In this document: positions 1-7,002 of the stretch, piece after piece | Layout of the letters: every line of letters begins with the position of its first letter | Position numbering within the stretch: the first letter of the stretch is position 1 | Source of the DNA: a virus | Virus record (IMG/VR): IMGVR_UViG_3300032285_000718 | Span: 1 to 38,402 of that record | Direction: 5' to 3' (one strand) | DNA: 38,402 nucleotides | Made by a program: the position numbers and the translations under genes | Notes under the pieces: generated by a model | Database searches by the model: none | The model's input: only the letters and a program-made list of their open reading frames with translations | Told to the model about the DNA's origin: nothing

Positions 1-123
1 CACAATGTCATCCGGCTTAAACAGCGACAATATCCCGTGATAGTCATTAAACCCATCTAGCCCCTGGGGGCTGCTCTCAAACATATCTGCAGGGTCCCAA
101 TTGTAATGGGTCAAGTACCTAGA
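1..123. repeat. Terminal direct repeat, left copy
   Basis: These 123 bases are identical to 38280-38402, so the two ends of the window overlap and the molecule closes into a circle of 38,279 bp. The repeat lies inside the primase gene, whose reading frame continues without a break across the join. It is either the k-mer overlap of a circular assembly or the trace of a terminally redundant, permuted genome; the sequence alone cannot separate these. Confidence 0.97.
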
Positions 124-477
124 CTTGTTCGATTCGGCAATCGTTCCGATCCGGTCAATGATTTCTGCCTCGGCATCCTTCTGGACAGCCAATGTCCTCG
201 GTGCCGTTGTCCCTCCGGACATAATGTTAACCGGCCTGTATAACGGATCATCCAGAATCAACTTGCGAAGTTGCTTGTTGACCAAATCCCTATGCGCAAC
301 GCATGATGTATGCCAGCAAAAGACTGTTGGTACGCTATCAATGAAGACTGTGGTATCCCTCACCCTAGTATGACTGGTGTGGGTATGTTCCCCTGGACAC
401 TTGCACAGCCCGTGATTCTCGGACTGCCAATCCACTTGGCCTACGATCTCTTCAGCTTGCCGTTGTTTGTCGTTCAT
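1..477 (-). CDS. AEP-type DNA primase, N-terminal part (continues at 38279 and ends at 37824)
   Basis: Read across the circle junction, the gene is one open frame of 310 codons from the ATG at 477 to the stop at 37824. This part holds the first ~159 residues. Cys27, His31, Cys54 and Cys59 (CPGEH and CWHTSC) form a zinc-finger pattern like the CHC2 finger of phage primases. The catalytic archaeo-eukaryotic primase-like part lies in the other piece. The ATG overlaps the stop of the preceding gene as ATGA, which supports this start and implies coupled translation. The gene most likely makes RNA or DNA primers for phage replication together with the RepA-like helicase that follows it. The zinc finger and continuity are seen directly; the primase role is a family inference. 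Confidence 0.8.
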   Translation of the reverse strand, partial: MNDKQRQAEEIVGQVDWQSENHGLCKCPGEHTHTSHTRVRDTTVFIDSVPTVFCWHTSCVAHRDLVNKQLRKLILDDPLYRPVNIMSGGTTAPRTLAVQKDAEAEIIDRIGTIAESNKSRYLTHYNWDPADMFESSPQGLDGFNDYHGILSLFKPDDIV

Positions 478-980
478 ATCACAAACTCGCTTGGTACTTT
501 AAGGTATTCAACATAATCCTGAATGTAGGTATTGCTTATGACAATTGCTTGATCGTGTCCGAATTTTTCAAATGGAACAATTAGTTTGAAGGCAACCCCA
601 AGATCACCGCTTAGCCCTACGAGAAACCAGTAATCTGCTGGAAATGTATCTGGATCTGATGACGCTTTAAACTGATACCTATTATTGGTTTTTTGAAATG
701 TGCATGTCTTTATATGGAATCCTCTAAATGTTCCATCATTCATTGCCACTATCCGATCTATCTTTGTGTGCGGATTGATTGACCTCCACGCATTCAGCCC
801 ATTGCTGATTGCCCATATATCAAACTGCAACTCACCTATCTCGCCGACCTTGTGCGAGTAGTGCATTGCATCAATTGACAATGCTGTCGTGCTTAATGTT
901 TCCGTTTCGGCTGCAAAGCCAAACAGATACTGTTCTGGCTGTTCGGCCAAGCCACTAAACATCTTTATCTCTTCACTCAT
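474..980 (-). CDS. PD-(D/E)XK nuclease-like protein
   Basis: This 168-residue protein is not clearly recognisable overall. The segment from residue 44 to about 120 follows the layout of small PD-(D/E)XK nucleases. Glu50 sits in a helix-like GEIGELQFD, Asp75 is in KIDRIV, and His89-Ile-Lys91 is at the place of the usual (E/Q)xK, followed by an aromatic strand and a DYWFLVGL segment. The His at the ExK position is unusual and could mean altered or lost catalysis. Its stop overlaps the primase ATG (ATGA), placing it directly before primase in the early operon. No strong ribosome-binding site is seen, but the start may couple to a short frame upstream. The nuclease assignment is inference from motif order. 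Confidence 0.55.
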   Translation of the reverse strand: MSEEIKMFSGLAEQPEQYLFGFAAETETLSTTALSIDAMHYSHKVGEIGELQFDIWAISNGLNAWRSINPHTKIDRIVAMNDGTFRGFHIKTCTFQKTNNRYQFKASSDPDTFPADYWFLVGLSGDLGVAFKLIVPFEKFGHDQAIVISNTYIQDYVEYLKVPSEFVI

Positions 981-1057
981 AGAAATTCAAACTGGCTCTG
1001 ATTCAAGGGGTAGACACACTGAGGAAACGCCCGATGCAAGATCTCCTTGCATACCAC
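977..1057 (-). CDS. Possible 26-residue peptide between GT9 and the nuclease-like gene
   Basis: A short frame begins at a GTG (1057) and ends in a TGA that overlaps the next ATG as ATGA, the same coupling used by its neighbours. It contains a CVYP segment and ends in QFEFL. The frame is the same as that of the GT9 gene and is open from the codon just after the GT9 TAA stop. It could therefore be a small gene, a readthrough extension or a decayed C-terminus. No ribosome-binding site is visible, so support is weak. Confidence 0.25.
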   Translation of the reverse strand: MVCKEILHRAFPQCVYPLNQSQFEFL

Positions 1058-1069
1058 AACGCCAGTTAG

Positions 1070-2176
1070 TTATTTGGTTTCTAGTTCTATTGCCTTTCTG
1101 GATGCCTCAACAATATCCTCAGCCGTAATGTTGCGGAGCGCATTGCACCACATCTGAGTCTTGGGTGTCTTGTTGGTTGCGTCCTTACACTTGGCCTGTG
1201 GCAATCCTGCATGAGGACGGCAAGGCGAATGCGGACATACTTCCGGCTTAAACACCGACACGTTGAGCGGGTAGTAGGTCATCCGGTCTTGCGGGTCATA
1301 GCTACCCCACAGCGACACGCACGGCGTGTTAAGTCCGGCGGCAATGTGGTTGACCGAACTATCCGGAGCCACCACAAAGTCTGCGTTGGCAACGACAGGG
1401 AACAGCGATCGGATCGCCTTGGTCGTATTAAACAAGTCAATCACTCGGGGATGATCAACAGTAAAGTTGTTGCTGTTGTCCAATCCAATGATCACAGCGT
1501 GATGTTCAGGATATGCTTCCAGCAATGCCAGCACAGCGTCCTGCCCCATCCTGGGTGGATATGTCCTGGTGGGACCAGAGGACGAAACATGGTAGGCAAA
1601 GAACTTCTCCGGCAACGGCCATTTGCCCAACGCCTTGATCTCTTCATGGTCGGGTTCGATCAGGTGAAGCACAGGCTTGGAATACTTCGCCATCGTCTTC
1701 TCATCCCACACGCCCATCCACTCGTAGATCCGCTTGTAGCAGTTCCCACCACCCGTCCCGAGTTTAGTCTCACCAACTTGACCGCTGAACAAGTCATCGG
1801 TTGGAAGGTGGGCATCGTATGAATCCCATGCCTCCAGGGTGCAAGGCAGCGGGAAAAGCTTCGCGCCTAGTCCGGCGTAGAGTGGAAGGTTCCTGGCCGG
1901 TGCGTAAACATCGACCACACCACCGGACTCTTGCACAAGGTAGTTCACAAACGCTGTTGCGATCACGGCATCTCCAATGGCTCCGGCGCGGTAGACAGCA
2001 GTAGCCCCACCAGTTGCCCTGCCCTTGTAGTACGGCTTGATCTTGTGAGGGCATGGGATTGAGTCAGCCCATATCCCGCCCGTCAATTCGTCCGGCAACA
2101 TATAGGTGTTGCGAACGTGAAGAAGATTGTCATCCACCTTGTGGATTGAGTTTGTATTATTTGTCCATAGTTTCAT
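1070..2176 (-). CDS. GT9-family (heptosyltransferase-like) glycosyltransferase
   Basis: This protein of 368 residues has the two-lobed plan of GT-B, family 9 glycosyltransferases. The N-terminal lobe contains the glycine-rich RAGAIGDAVIATAF segment (like RxGxxGD...T of heptosyltransferases). The C-terminal lobe contains APDSSVNHIAAGLNTPCVSL followed by WGSYDPQDRMTYYP, matching the family's nucleotide-sugar binding D(S/T)xxxH...G.P.v.l.G pattern. The family transfers heptose or related sugars to lipopolysaccharide cores. In a phage early operon the acceptor could be host surface glycan, phage DNA or a protein. It starts by ATGA overlap with the small membrane-protein gene upstream. A second, unrelated glycosyltransferase lies at 4387-5052. 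The family call is strong; the acceptor is unknown. Confidence 0.88.
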   Translation of the reverse strand: MKLWTNNTNSIHKVDDNLLHVRNTYMLPDELTGGIWADSIPCPHKIKPYYKGRATGGATAVYRAGAIGDAVIATAFVNYLVQESGGVVDVYAPARNLPLYAGLGAKLFPLPCTLEAWDSYDAHLPTDDLFSGQVGETKLGTGGGNCYKRIYEWMGVWDEKTMAKYSKPVLHLIEPDHEEIKALGKWPLPEKFFAYHVSSSGPTRTYPPRMGQDAVLALLEAYPEHHAVIIGLDNSNNFTVDHPRVIDLFNTTKAIRSLFPVVANADFVVAPDSSVNHIAAGLNTPCVSLWGSYDPQDRMTYYPLNVSVFKPEVCPHSPCRPHAGLPQAKCKDATNKTPKTQMWCNALRNITAEDIVEASRKAIELETK

Positions 2177-2307
2177 TTGGTTTTCTCCTCGTAAATAAAG
2201 AACGCTGCCAGAATTGCGATGCCTATCGTAAAAACAGCAATAGCCACAATAAGTTTACCTATGGCTAGTCCTGCTCCGACAATGATCCAATCCAATAGTG
2301 CGCTCAT
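2173..2307 (-). CDS. 44-residue single-pass membrane peptide
   Basis: A 44-codon frame starts at ATG 2307 after an AAGGAAACC ribosome site and overlaps genes on both sides by ATGA. The product starts MSALLDWIIVGAG, is almost entirely hydrophobic through residue 39, and ends in charged EEKTK, so one long or two short transmembrane helices are expected. It sits immediately before the GT9 gene and might anchor or assist that enzyme, or act on the host membrane. I recognise no family. Confidence 0.7.
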   Translation of the reverse strand: MSALLDWIIVGAGLAIGKLIVAIAVFTIGIAILAAFFIYEEKTK

Positions 2308-2579
2308 TTGGTTTCCTTGTTTATCATGTGAATGAAGATCGGAGTCTGGTCACCTACATACGCGCCTGCAATATTAAAATCGAAGTACTCTAAAGCTTCA
2401 TCGTATTTCATCCCGTCCTTCATGCATTGCTTCAGCACCAGGTCGGTGTCGTAAATCGCGCACAGCTTGCCGCCGAACACATTGCCAACTCCAACGATTG
2501 CGTCATCGAAGCCATCCGCGAACAGCATCGTCTCGGCATCCTCTCCGTAGTCTTGTAATATCTGATCCCGTATGTTCAT
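2304..2579 (-). CDS. Conserved phage protein of unknown function (91 aa)
   Basis: The 91-residue product has the pattern YGEDAETMLFADGFDDAIVG near its start and EALEYFDFNIAGAYVGDQTP further on. From memory this resembles a small protein common in early regions of environmental phages, for which I know no function. It is acidic and soluble, with no signal or membrane segment. It is joined by ATGA overlaps to the 59-residue gene upstream and the membrane-peptide gene downstream, so it is translated as part of the early operon. Confidence 0.8.
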   Translation of the reverse strand: MNIRDQILQDYGEDAETMLFADGFDDAIVGVGNVFGGKLCAIYDTDLVLKQCMKDGMKYDEALEYFDFNIAGAYVGDQTPIFIHMINKETK

Positions 2580-2755
2580 TCACCCTCCGTTATTTCTTTG
2601 CAGATTAAAGCCGCGGCATCCACCTGGGCAATGATCTGAATGATGTCAATTGCATGCCCGTGATCCGCGCGATCCCTCTCTACCGCCAGCTTTTCCCTTG
2701 CAGAGAGAAGGATGTCGCGCGCCCACCGGAGTCGATTCTTTTCCTCAACTTCCAT
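2576..2755 (-). CDS. Small charged helical protein (59 aa)
   Basis: The frame runs from ATG 2755, which shares its A with the stop of the upstream gene (TAATG), to a TGA overlapping the next ATG. The product starts MEVEEKNRLRWARDIL and is rich in Glu, Arg and Ala, predicted to be almost all helix. No domain is recognised. The close coupling on both sides is the main evidence that it is real. Confidence 0.65.
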   Translation of the reverse strand: MEVEEKNRLRWARDILLSAREKLAVERDRADHGHAIDIIQIIAQVDAAALICKEITEGE

Positions 2756-2925
2756 TATTTTTCGGACTTAATTTTGTATTTACTTTTGCCAGCAGCAGAA
2801 AGTGCAATCGCAACCATCTGCTTGTGCGAGCGCGGAACACCATTGGCTCCCCGCTCCTTGCCGCTTTTCTTATTGTCCATCGCCAACTCATGCATGTTCT
2901 TCGATACGTCTTTACCTAGTGGCAT
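2755..2925 (-). CDS. Small basic protein, DUF6496-like (56 aa)
   Basis: The gene starts at ATG 2925 behind TAAGGAGAAT, a clear ribosome site. The product begins MPLGKDVSKNMHELAMDNK and contains KQMVAIALSAAGKSK. The spacing of a helix ending in GK, then a (K/R)QxxAIALSxA segment, is like small basic DUF6496-type proteins found in phages and bacteria. Function is unknown; the basic charge would suit nucleic-acid binding. It overlaps the next gene by TAATG. Family placement is from memory of the pattern. Confidence 0.7.
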   Translation of the reverse strand: MPLGKDVSKNMHELAMDNKKSGKERGANGVPRSHKQMVAIALSAAGKSKYKIKSEK

Positions 2926-2937
2926 ATTGTATTCTCC

Positions 2938-3159
2938 TTATTTGTAATAGGGATTCGGCACCTCCGGTGCTTTTACCCCGAAACTTGGGTTTTCACATCT
3001 ACGACAATCACGAATATCAAAATCAAGTATCTCCCCATTATTAAGCAACACAGTAAAAATCTTATTATGATCCATGCCGTAATCCGTAACCAGGAATGCA
3101 AGCCCCTCACCCTTTGGGGTCATCATCCATAGCTCCGGTTTAAGTTGAATCATCTCCAT
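2938..3159 (-). CDS. Small protein with SH3-like strand pattern (73 aa)
   Basis: I chose ATG 3159, six bases after an AGGA and overlapping the oxygenase gene by ten bases; ATG 3153 (an ATGA overlap) is also possible. The central stretch LVTDYGMDHNKIFTVLLNNG looks like the strands of a small SH3-like or KOW-like barrel (a turn with G, then VLL-N-GE). The C-terminus has CRRC-type cysteines. Function is unknown. The start is the least certain part. Confidence 0.6.
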   Translation of the reverse strand: MEMIQLKPELWMMTPKGEGLAFLVTDYGMDHNKIFTVLLNNGEILDFDIRDCRRCENPSFGVKAPEVPNPYYK

Positions 3160-3716
3160 GCTGGTCCTGTAAACCATCCAACCAACACCCACCTAGTACC
3201 CCATATTGGCGCACGGGCGCGATGCTCCAGGTAGGACGGGAACCAGCATCCGGCTCCCTGCTCCCGAATAAACTGCTTGTTGTCGATGTCGGCCTTAATT
3301 TGCAATCCGCCGCCCAAGTACTCGGTAGGATCGGATAAATTTACAACTGCTGTAAGTTTCCTTTCGCTTCCATTATATGAATCGAAATGCCACCAAAACT
3401 GCTGGAGAGGTGAGTACTTCAATATCTGCAACTGCTGCAGTCCGGTAATGTCAAACTTCCAGTTCTCCGCATTAATCATTGCGGTTAGTTCGGACATGAT
3501 ATTGTAAATCCACTTGTGATGCTGGCTGTTTGGAATCCAACAGGATGAGCAAGACCTGGCAAAAGACTTCTTAACCGAACCATCCTTCTTCATAACTGTG
3601 GCTCGCTTCATGCCAATGATCTGTGCATCATCCCGAAGCATCACGCATTGCGCAGGGGTAAGAACGTAGCGATCCACGCTCGCACCAAGAACCTTCTGAA
3701 CATATTTATTTTCCAT
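3150..3716 (-). CDS. 2-oxoglutarate/Fe(II)-dependent oxygenase (prolyl-hydroxylase-like)
   Basis: The product of 188 residues carries the jelly-roll oxygenase signature. His110 and Asp112 (WWHFDSYNG) bind iron with the distal His165 (SYLEHRARA), and Arg175 (GTRWVLVGWF) binds 2-oxoglutarate. Between them LTAVVNLSDPTEYLGGGLQI matches the conserved (V/L)NLs...eY.GG.L strand of the prolyl 4-hydroxylase group. Start ATG 3716 lies seven bases after GGGAG. Known family members hydroxylate proteins, nucleobases or small molecules. Its position between the two glycosyltransferase genes makes a hydroxylate-then-glycosylate pathway possible, but nothing in the sequence fixes the substrate. Confidence 0.87.
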   Translation of the reverse strand: MENKYVQKVLGASVDRYVLTPAQCVMLRDDAQIIGMKRATVMKKDGSVKKSFARSCSSCWIPNSQHHKWIYNIMSELTAMINAENWKFDITGLQQLQILKYSPLQQFWWHFDSYNGSERKLTAVVNLSDPTEYLGGGLQIKADIDNKQFIREQGAGCWFPSYLEHRARAPIWGTRWVLVGWFTGPAWR

Positions 3717-3855
3717 TATCAATCTCCCTTTTTAACCAGTAGAACAATGCATAAGCACCAAAGAATAGGAAGGCGAGTAAAGATGCCAGGAATGACATGT
3801 AAAGAACAATCCAGCACATTGCCCATGCAAAATCAGCAATTGCCACCAACATCAT
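3706..3855 (-). CDS. 49-residue membrane protein
   Basis: A 49-codon frame starts at ATG 3855 in an ATGA overlap with the upstream gene and ends eleven bases inside the oxygenase gene. The product is hydrophobic from about residue 12 to 42, with segments such as CWIVLYMSFLASLLAFLFFG, and ends in KREIDNGK. One long or two closely spaced membrane helices are likely. It is the second tiny membrane protein in this operon. No family is recognised. Confidence 0.65.
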   Translation of the reverse strand: MMLVAIADFAWAMCWIVLYMSFLASLLAFLFFGAYALFYWLKREIDNGK

Positions 3856-4166
3856 TTTGTAGCCTTGAAGACCCGCCTAATCAGAGTCTTGTTATCAATT
3901 GGAACACCTGATGCTCGGCACCAAAACCCAACTGCGCCTATTTTGAAATCTCGTATTAGCTTCTGGATCTGGTGGACATTCTTATATTCCTCGCAATCAC
4001 CCAAGAAGAATCTTTTCCCAAGGTTACGGCGCATGATCTTCATTCCGTCAATCACACCGCGCCGTTGCAGTAATCTCACATCATCAATCGCTCGCTTGGC
4101 GACTTCTCCGGCAAGTTGCTGAAGCTTCTCATCGTAACATCCCTTTGTAAGATGGCTGGATCGCAT
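3852..4166 (-). CDS. Hypothetical basic protein (104 aa)
   Basis: The 104-residue product is rich in Lys and Arg and looks helical in its first half (KLQQLAGEVAKRAIDDVRLL), followed by MRRNLGKRFFLGDCEEY. It has no clear catalytic motif. It starts by sharing one base with the preceding stop (TGATG) and ends by ATGA overlap, so it is translated within the early operon. A nucleic-acid-binding role is possible from charge alone. Confidence 0.65.
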   Translation of the reverse strand: MRSSHLTKGCYDEKLQQLAGEVAKRAIDDVRLLQRRGVIDGMKIMRRNLGKRFFLGDCEEYKNVHQIQKLIRDFKIGAVGFWCRASGVPIDNKTLIRRVFKATK

Positions 4167-4390
4167 CAGTATCTCCGCTTTGTCTTCTTCTTATGTTGCT
4201 CAATCCATTTGGCATACTCGTTCCATAGGTAGGCAGCGTCCTGCGCTTCCTCCTTTGTATCGAATATATCGGTCAATGGAGGTAGCCCGTTTGTGGGTAC
4301 AGCCCCCCATAGGCGTGGACCAATCGTGTATCCGGCTGTGGTATGTATGCGCCACTTGCCACACTCGGGTACGACCTTGACTGTTGTCAT
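4166..4390 (-). CDS. Hypothetical protein (74 aa)
   Basis: The product starts MTTVKVVPECGKWRIHT, has an aspartate/glutamate stretch TDIFDTKEEAQDAAYLWNEY and a basic end (HKKKTKRRY). The middle looks like the small phage fold with a beta hairpin followed by an FxTKEEAxxAA helix, which also recurs at 5049-5231 and 35389-35577. It begins by ATGA overlap with the glycosyltransferase gene. Function is unknown. Confidence 0.65.
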   Translation of the reverse strand: MTTVKVVPECGKWRIHTTAGYTIGPRLWGAVPTNGLPPLTDIFDTKEEAQDAAYLWNEYAKWIEQHKKKTKRRY

Positions 4391-5052
4391 CGTCCAAGCT
4401 CCACAAGCTTTGCATCGTCAGACTTGATCTGCTCAATCAGCTTTACCATATCTCCAGACTGACCGGCGTAATGGATGCAGTACGCATCTTTGTAACGATC
4501 CAGACCAAAGTGCGACTCAACGCTGGTCATACAGTTGTAGGCTGGATCAAGTTCCTGTAGCGGAACATTCCACAAGTGGATCATAATGTTCATCCAGGTT
4601 TGTTCGGCAAAGTGGTTCGGAAGCAGTCCAAGCGGCGGCATCGACAATACGCCAACAGCCTTGGACGATATGATAAACACTCCGGTGTTGACATAGAATC
4701 TCGGGTCGATCCTGGCACCAAATGCGCCTGCAAGTTTACCCATGTCATACTTGCGATCCAAGAATGCCCCCTCATCGAATGCCTTGAACATCTCGACCTC
4801 TTCACCCATGTCATCGCAATCGTTGGCAATAAGGATGTCGCAATCCACAAATGTGACTTGCTCGTATCCTTTGGTTGCCATGATGTTTCCAATCGCAGAC
4901 TTGCTGTATTGGACCGGCTCGATCAAAGGCTTTTCAAGGGCAATAAAGTCAATCTTGTGCCGCTTGCAATAGGCTTCCATCCTAGGCCTGGTAAGATCCA
5001 GAACCTTCTTCCAATTGTCTCCAAATGCTTGTGTGACTAGCGCGCGCTTCAT
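4387..5052 (-). CDS. GT-A fold glycosyltransferase (GT8-like)
   Basis: This protein of 221 residues has the features of a GT-A retaining glycosyltransferase. KSAIGNIMATKGYEQVTFVD leads to VDCD at residues 69-72, the DxD metal and nucleotide-sugar site. RFYVNTGVFIIS is the typical segment after the acceptor loop, AEQTWMNIM follows, and a C-terminal CIHYAGQSGD histidine closes the site. This order matches small GT8-like enzymes. It could add a sugar to phage DNA, protein or host glycans. It lies in the early operon between small genes with ATGA overlaps, about 0.7 kb from the oxygenase. The enzyme class is well supported; donor and acceptor are unknown. Confidence 0.85.
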   Translation of the reverse strand: MKRALVTQAFGDNWKKVLDLTRPRMEAYCKRHKIDFIALEKPLIEPVQYSKSAIGNIMATKGYEQVTFVDCDILIANDCDDMGEEVEMFKAFDEGAFLDRKYDMGKLAGAFGARIDPRFYVNTGVFIISSKAVGVLSMPPLGLLPNHFAEQTWMNIMIHLWNVPLQELDPAYNCMTSVESHFGLDRYKDAYCIHYAGQSGDMVKLIEQIKSDDAKLVELGR

Positions 5053-5231
5053 TTATCCCTCTTGTCGTAGTCTTCCCAGGTGTAATTCCACGACTCTCTG
5101 ATTGCTTCATCTCTTGTTTCGTATGTATCATAATGGGTCCAATCATCTTTGTTCCCATAGCCAGCTTCGTCTAGATAAACCGACCATTCCGGCTTACCAT
5201 TTTCATCCATTTCTTTTACAATCCATCTCAT
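5049..5231 (-). CDS. Small acidic protein (60 aa)
   Basis: The product begins MRWIVKEMDENGKPEWSVYL and contains THYDTYETRDEAIRES, a hairpin followed by a DEA helix as in the 74-residue gene next door. It is acidic and soluble. It overlaps both neighbours by ATGA. No function is known to me. Confidence 0.65.
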   Translation of the reverse strand: MRWIVKEMDENGKPEWSVYLDEAGYGNKDDWTHYDTYETRDEAIRESWNYTWEDYDKRDK

Positions 5232-5524
5232 AATCTCGGAACCTCCTTTTTGATTTGTGCTAACACGAAGAGCGACCTTACAAGCGCACGCTCCAGGTGG
5301 TCAATACTTGTTTCGCCATTGTTATCCGGACACGGCGTGGATTTGTGAAGTTGCATCTGCGCTGTGGCAAGGTGCCGTATCGCTCTGGCGATGTGGTAAT
5401 CGTGCGTAGGACGATCTTTCTCCAACCAGTCTCCATAAGCAGACTTATCCGATCCCTTACCCATCACACGCCACACGATCTCTTGCGCAGCGTTGCCCAT
5501 CTCTTGGATCGTTGGAGCGTTCAT
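5228..5524 (-). CDS. Hypothetical protein with conserved HLATA...PCPDNNGE region (98 aa)
   Basis: The start at ATG 5524 is fixed by the ATGA overlap with the exonuclease stop; a longer upstream frame only runs inside that gene. The product has the pattern YHIARAIRHLATAQMQL, then PCPDNNGETSIDHLERALVR. This resembles a helical protein recurrent in phage genomes whose function I do not know. Paired His and Asp/Glu residues in helices could bind metal. It lies directly after the exonuclease in the operon. Confidence 0.7.
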   Translation of the reverse strand: MNAPTIQEMGNAAQEIVWRVMGKGSDKSAYGDWLEKDRPTHDYHIARAIRHLATAQMQLHKSTPCPDNNGETSIDHLERALVRSLFVLAQIKKEVPRL

Positions 5525-6339
5525 AACTTCATCCCTGGAGGAGTGTATTGCTTCACCCAAGACCAAATCTTCTGCATAGCGCAAAAGGCTATTCCGGCCT
5601 GGTAAAGCTCATCATCATCCCAAACCTTCGTCATCAATGTGCTTGGATTATTTGAAGCCAAAACAACAGATACACACGCGCATTGTGGATTTTCTGAAGC
5701 AGTCCGGTATGCCCAAAGTTGGGCGCAGTCCGTGTCGTAAAACGGATCGTACTTTGGATTAACCTTCCGGTTCTTTAGGTCGATGATAGCGTCACCCACA
5801 TTGCGTAGCTTGACGTAGGCATCACACCTTCCCGCATAGCCTGCGCCGACAAGACCCTTTTCGCACCAGTAGGTTTTCTCAACGTTTGCATCGGCCCACT
5901 TCTTAAATGTTTCGATGTATGGAGCAAGTGTTTCATCTCCTGATATAGGTCTTCCGAGTAGGATGTTTTCCATTTCGGTATGCATTTTTGTGCCGTGTTC
6001 CGCCGCCTTGCTTGTCGATTCTTTCGAGTCTTTAACGACCCGCTTTGCGTATTCTTCGAGTGTTTCATTTTCCTCCTTTGGCAGCGTCAAGCATGCCATA
6101 ATTGCCTGTTCAATTTTCCAGTTCGTCAACTGCGGTTTATCCAGAATAGATAGAATGCTTGTTACACTAGGGTACAGAAGCATCTTCCTGGCATCTGCCA
6201 CAGTCGTGTTACGGAAGTTTCCATTCTTTCCCATGATCGTATGGGCGGATTCACCTTCAGCCGTATACCAATGACCCGCCTGATCGCTGTGGACCAGACG
6301 GGTATTGGATGGCTCCTTACTCGTAATGGTAAGTGCCAT
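5521..6339 (-). CDS. RecB/Cas4-like PD-(D/E)XK exonuclease
   Basis: The 272-residue product has the motif order of the RecB/Cas4-type phage exonucleases. AAEHGTKMHTEME spans roughly residues 112-123, GYAGRCDAYVK places Asp173, and AIIDLKNRK places Asp187 and Lys189, followed by a TDCAQLWAYR helix at about 203 like the Q-x-x-x-Y motif. Such enzymes trim DNA ends in recombination-dependent replication and usually pair with an annealing or SSB-like protein; the next gene upstream fits that. Five bases separate it from the upstream stop. The fold call is strong; exonuclease direction is unknown. Confidence 0.85.
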   Translation of the reverse strand: MALTITSKEPSNTRLVHSDQAGHWYTAEGESAHTIMGKNGNFRNTTVADARKMLLYPSVTSILSILDKPQLTNWKIEQAIMACLTLPKEENETLEEYAKRVVKDSKESTSKAAEHGTKMHTEMENILLGRPISGDETLAPYIETFKKWADANVEKTYWCEKGLVGAGYAGRCDAYVKLRNVGDAIIDLKNRKVNPKYDPFYDTDCAQLWAYRTASENPQCACVSVVLASNNPSTLMTKVWDDDELYQAGIAFCAMQKIWSWVKQYTPPGMKL

Positions 6340-6344
6340 ATAAC

Positions 6345-6992
6345 TTAGAACGGAACGTTTTCGCCGTTGCCGTCTTTGTCTCCGATTTTAACAGAACCAG
6401 CGGTAGATTCAGTTGCTCCAAATTCTTTAGATGCACGAATCTTATCCTGCAACCATTCCGGCATGTCCTTGAACTGACCGCCTTCCTTCTCCTCAATCTC
6501 GTAATACATGAGATCGTTGGTGGTTTTGGCAGGAGCAGTCATGCCCTTGGGAAGCTTGGAAGCTCCGGCAATGGCGCAGTATTGCCGCCCCTGCTGGCTG
6601 GTCTTGTGGATCAGCGTCAGCATGGCTGGCTTGCCAAGAAGGTTCTTTAAGCTGAATGCCTTTAGCTCTGCTGCCGTGAATGTCTGACCGCGCCATTGTT
6701 CGAGCAACTTCCGCAGGCTGGCTTTCTCGCCAAGGCTACGGGTCTGTTCGATGGATACGACCATCGGCTTGCTGATCTTGGTGCGCTTGCCTTTCTCCTC
6801 AACCTCGAACTCATCCGTTTGATCCGGAAGCTCGAATGTAAGGCGAACCTTGGGGGACCATTTCTCCTGGCCGTCCCAATTCGTTTTCTGGTGACCAAGG
6901 TCGACCAGGCTGTAAAGAACGCCAACTGTTGCTCCGGCTTCGGGCAACTTGCGTTCCGTGTTTTTTGATGTTTCACTTAAGGTTAGTGCCAT
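6345..6992 (-). CDS. Single-stranded DNA-binding-like protein
   Basis: The product of 215 residues starts after AGGAGATAAC, a clear ribosome site. Its first half (GVLYSLVDLGHQKTNWDGQE, then VRLTFELP and strands to about residue 140) resembles the OB-like phage proteins usually placed beside recombination exonucleases. The last residues are acidic and end ENVPF, close to the DD(I/V)PF tip that SSB proteins use to recruit partners. A role in coating or protecting single strands for the exonuclease and primase next to it is likely. No RecT or Erf signature is visible. Confidence 0.68.
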   Translation of the reverse strand: MALTLSETSKNTERKLPEAGATVGVLYSLVDLGHQKTNWDGQEKWSPKVRLTFELPDQTDEFEVEEKGKRTKISKPMVVSIEQTRSLGEKASLRKLLEQWRGQTFTAAELKAFSLKNLLGKPAMLTLIHKTSQQGRQYCAIAGASKLPKGMTAPAKTTNDLMYYEIEEKEGGQFKDMPEWLQDKIRASKEFGATESTAGSVKIGDKDGNGENVPF

Positions 6993-7002
6993 GTTATCTC
7001 CT

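Noticed and set aside
1211-1822. 203-codon plus-strand frame inside the GT9 gene
   Set aside because: It is the complement of a strongly supported gene, rich in His and Arg, with no domain pattern and no ribosome site.
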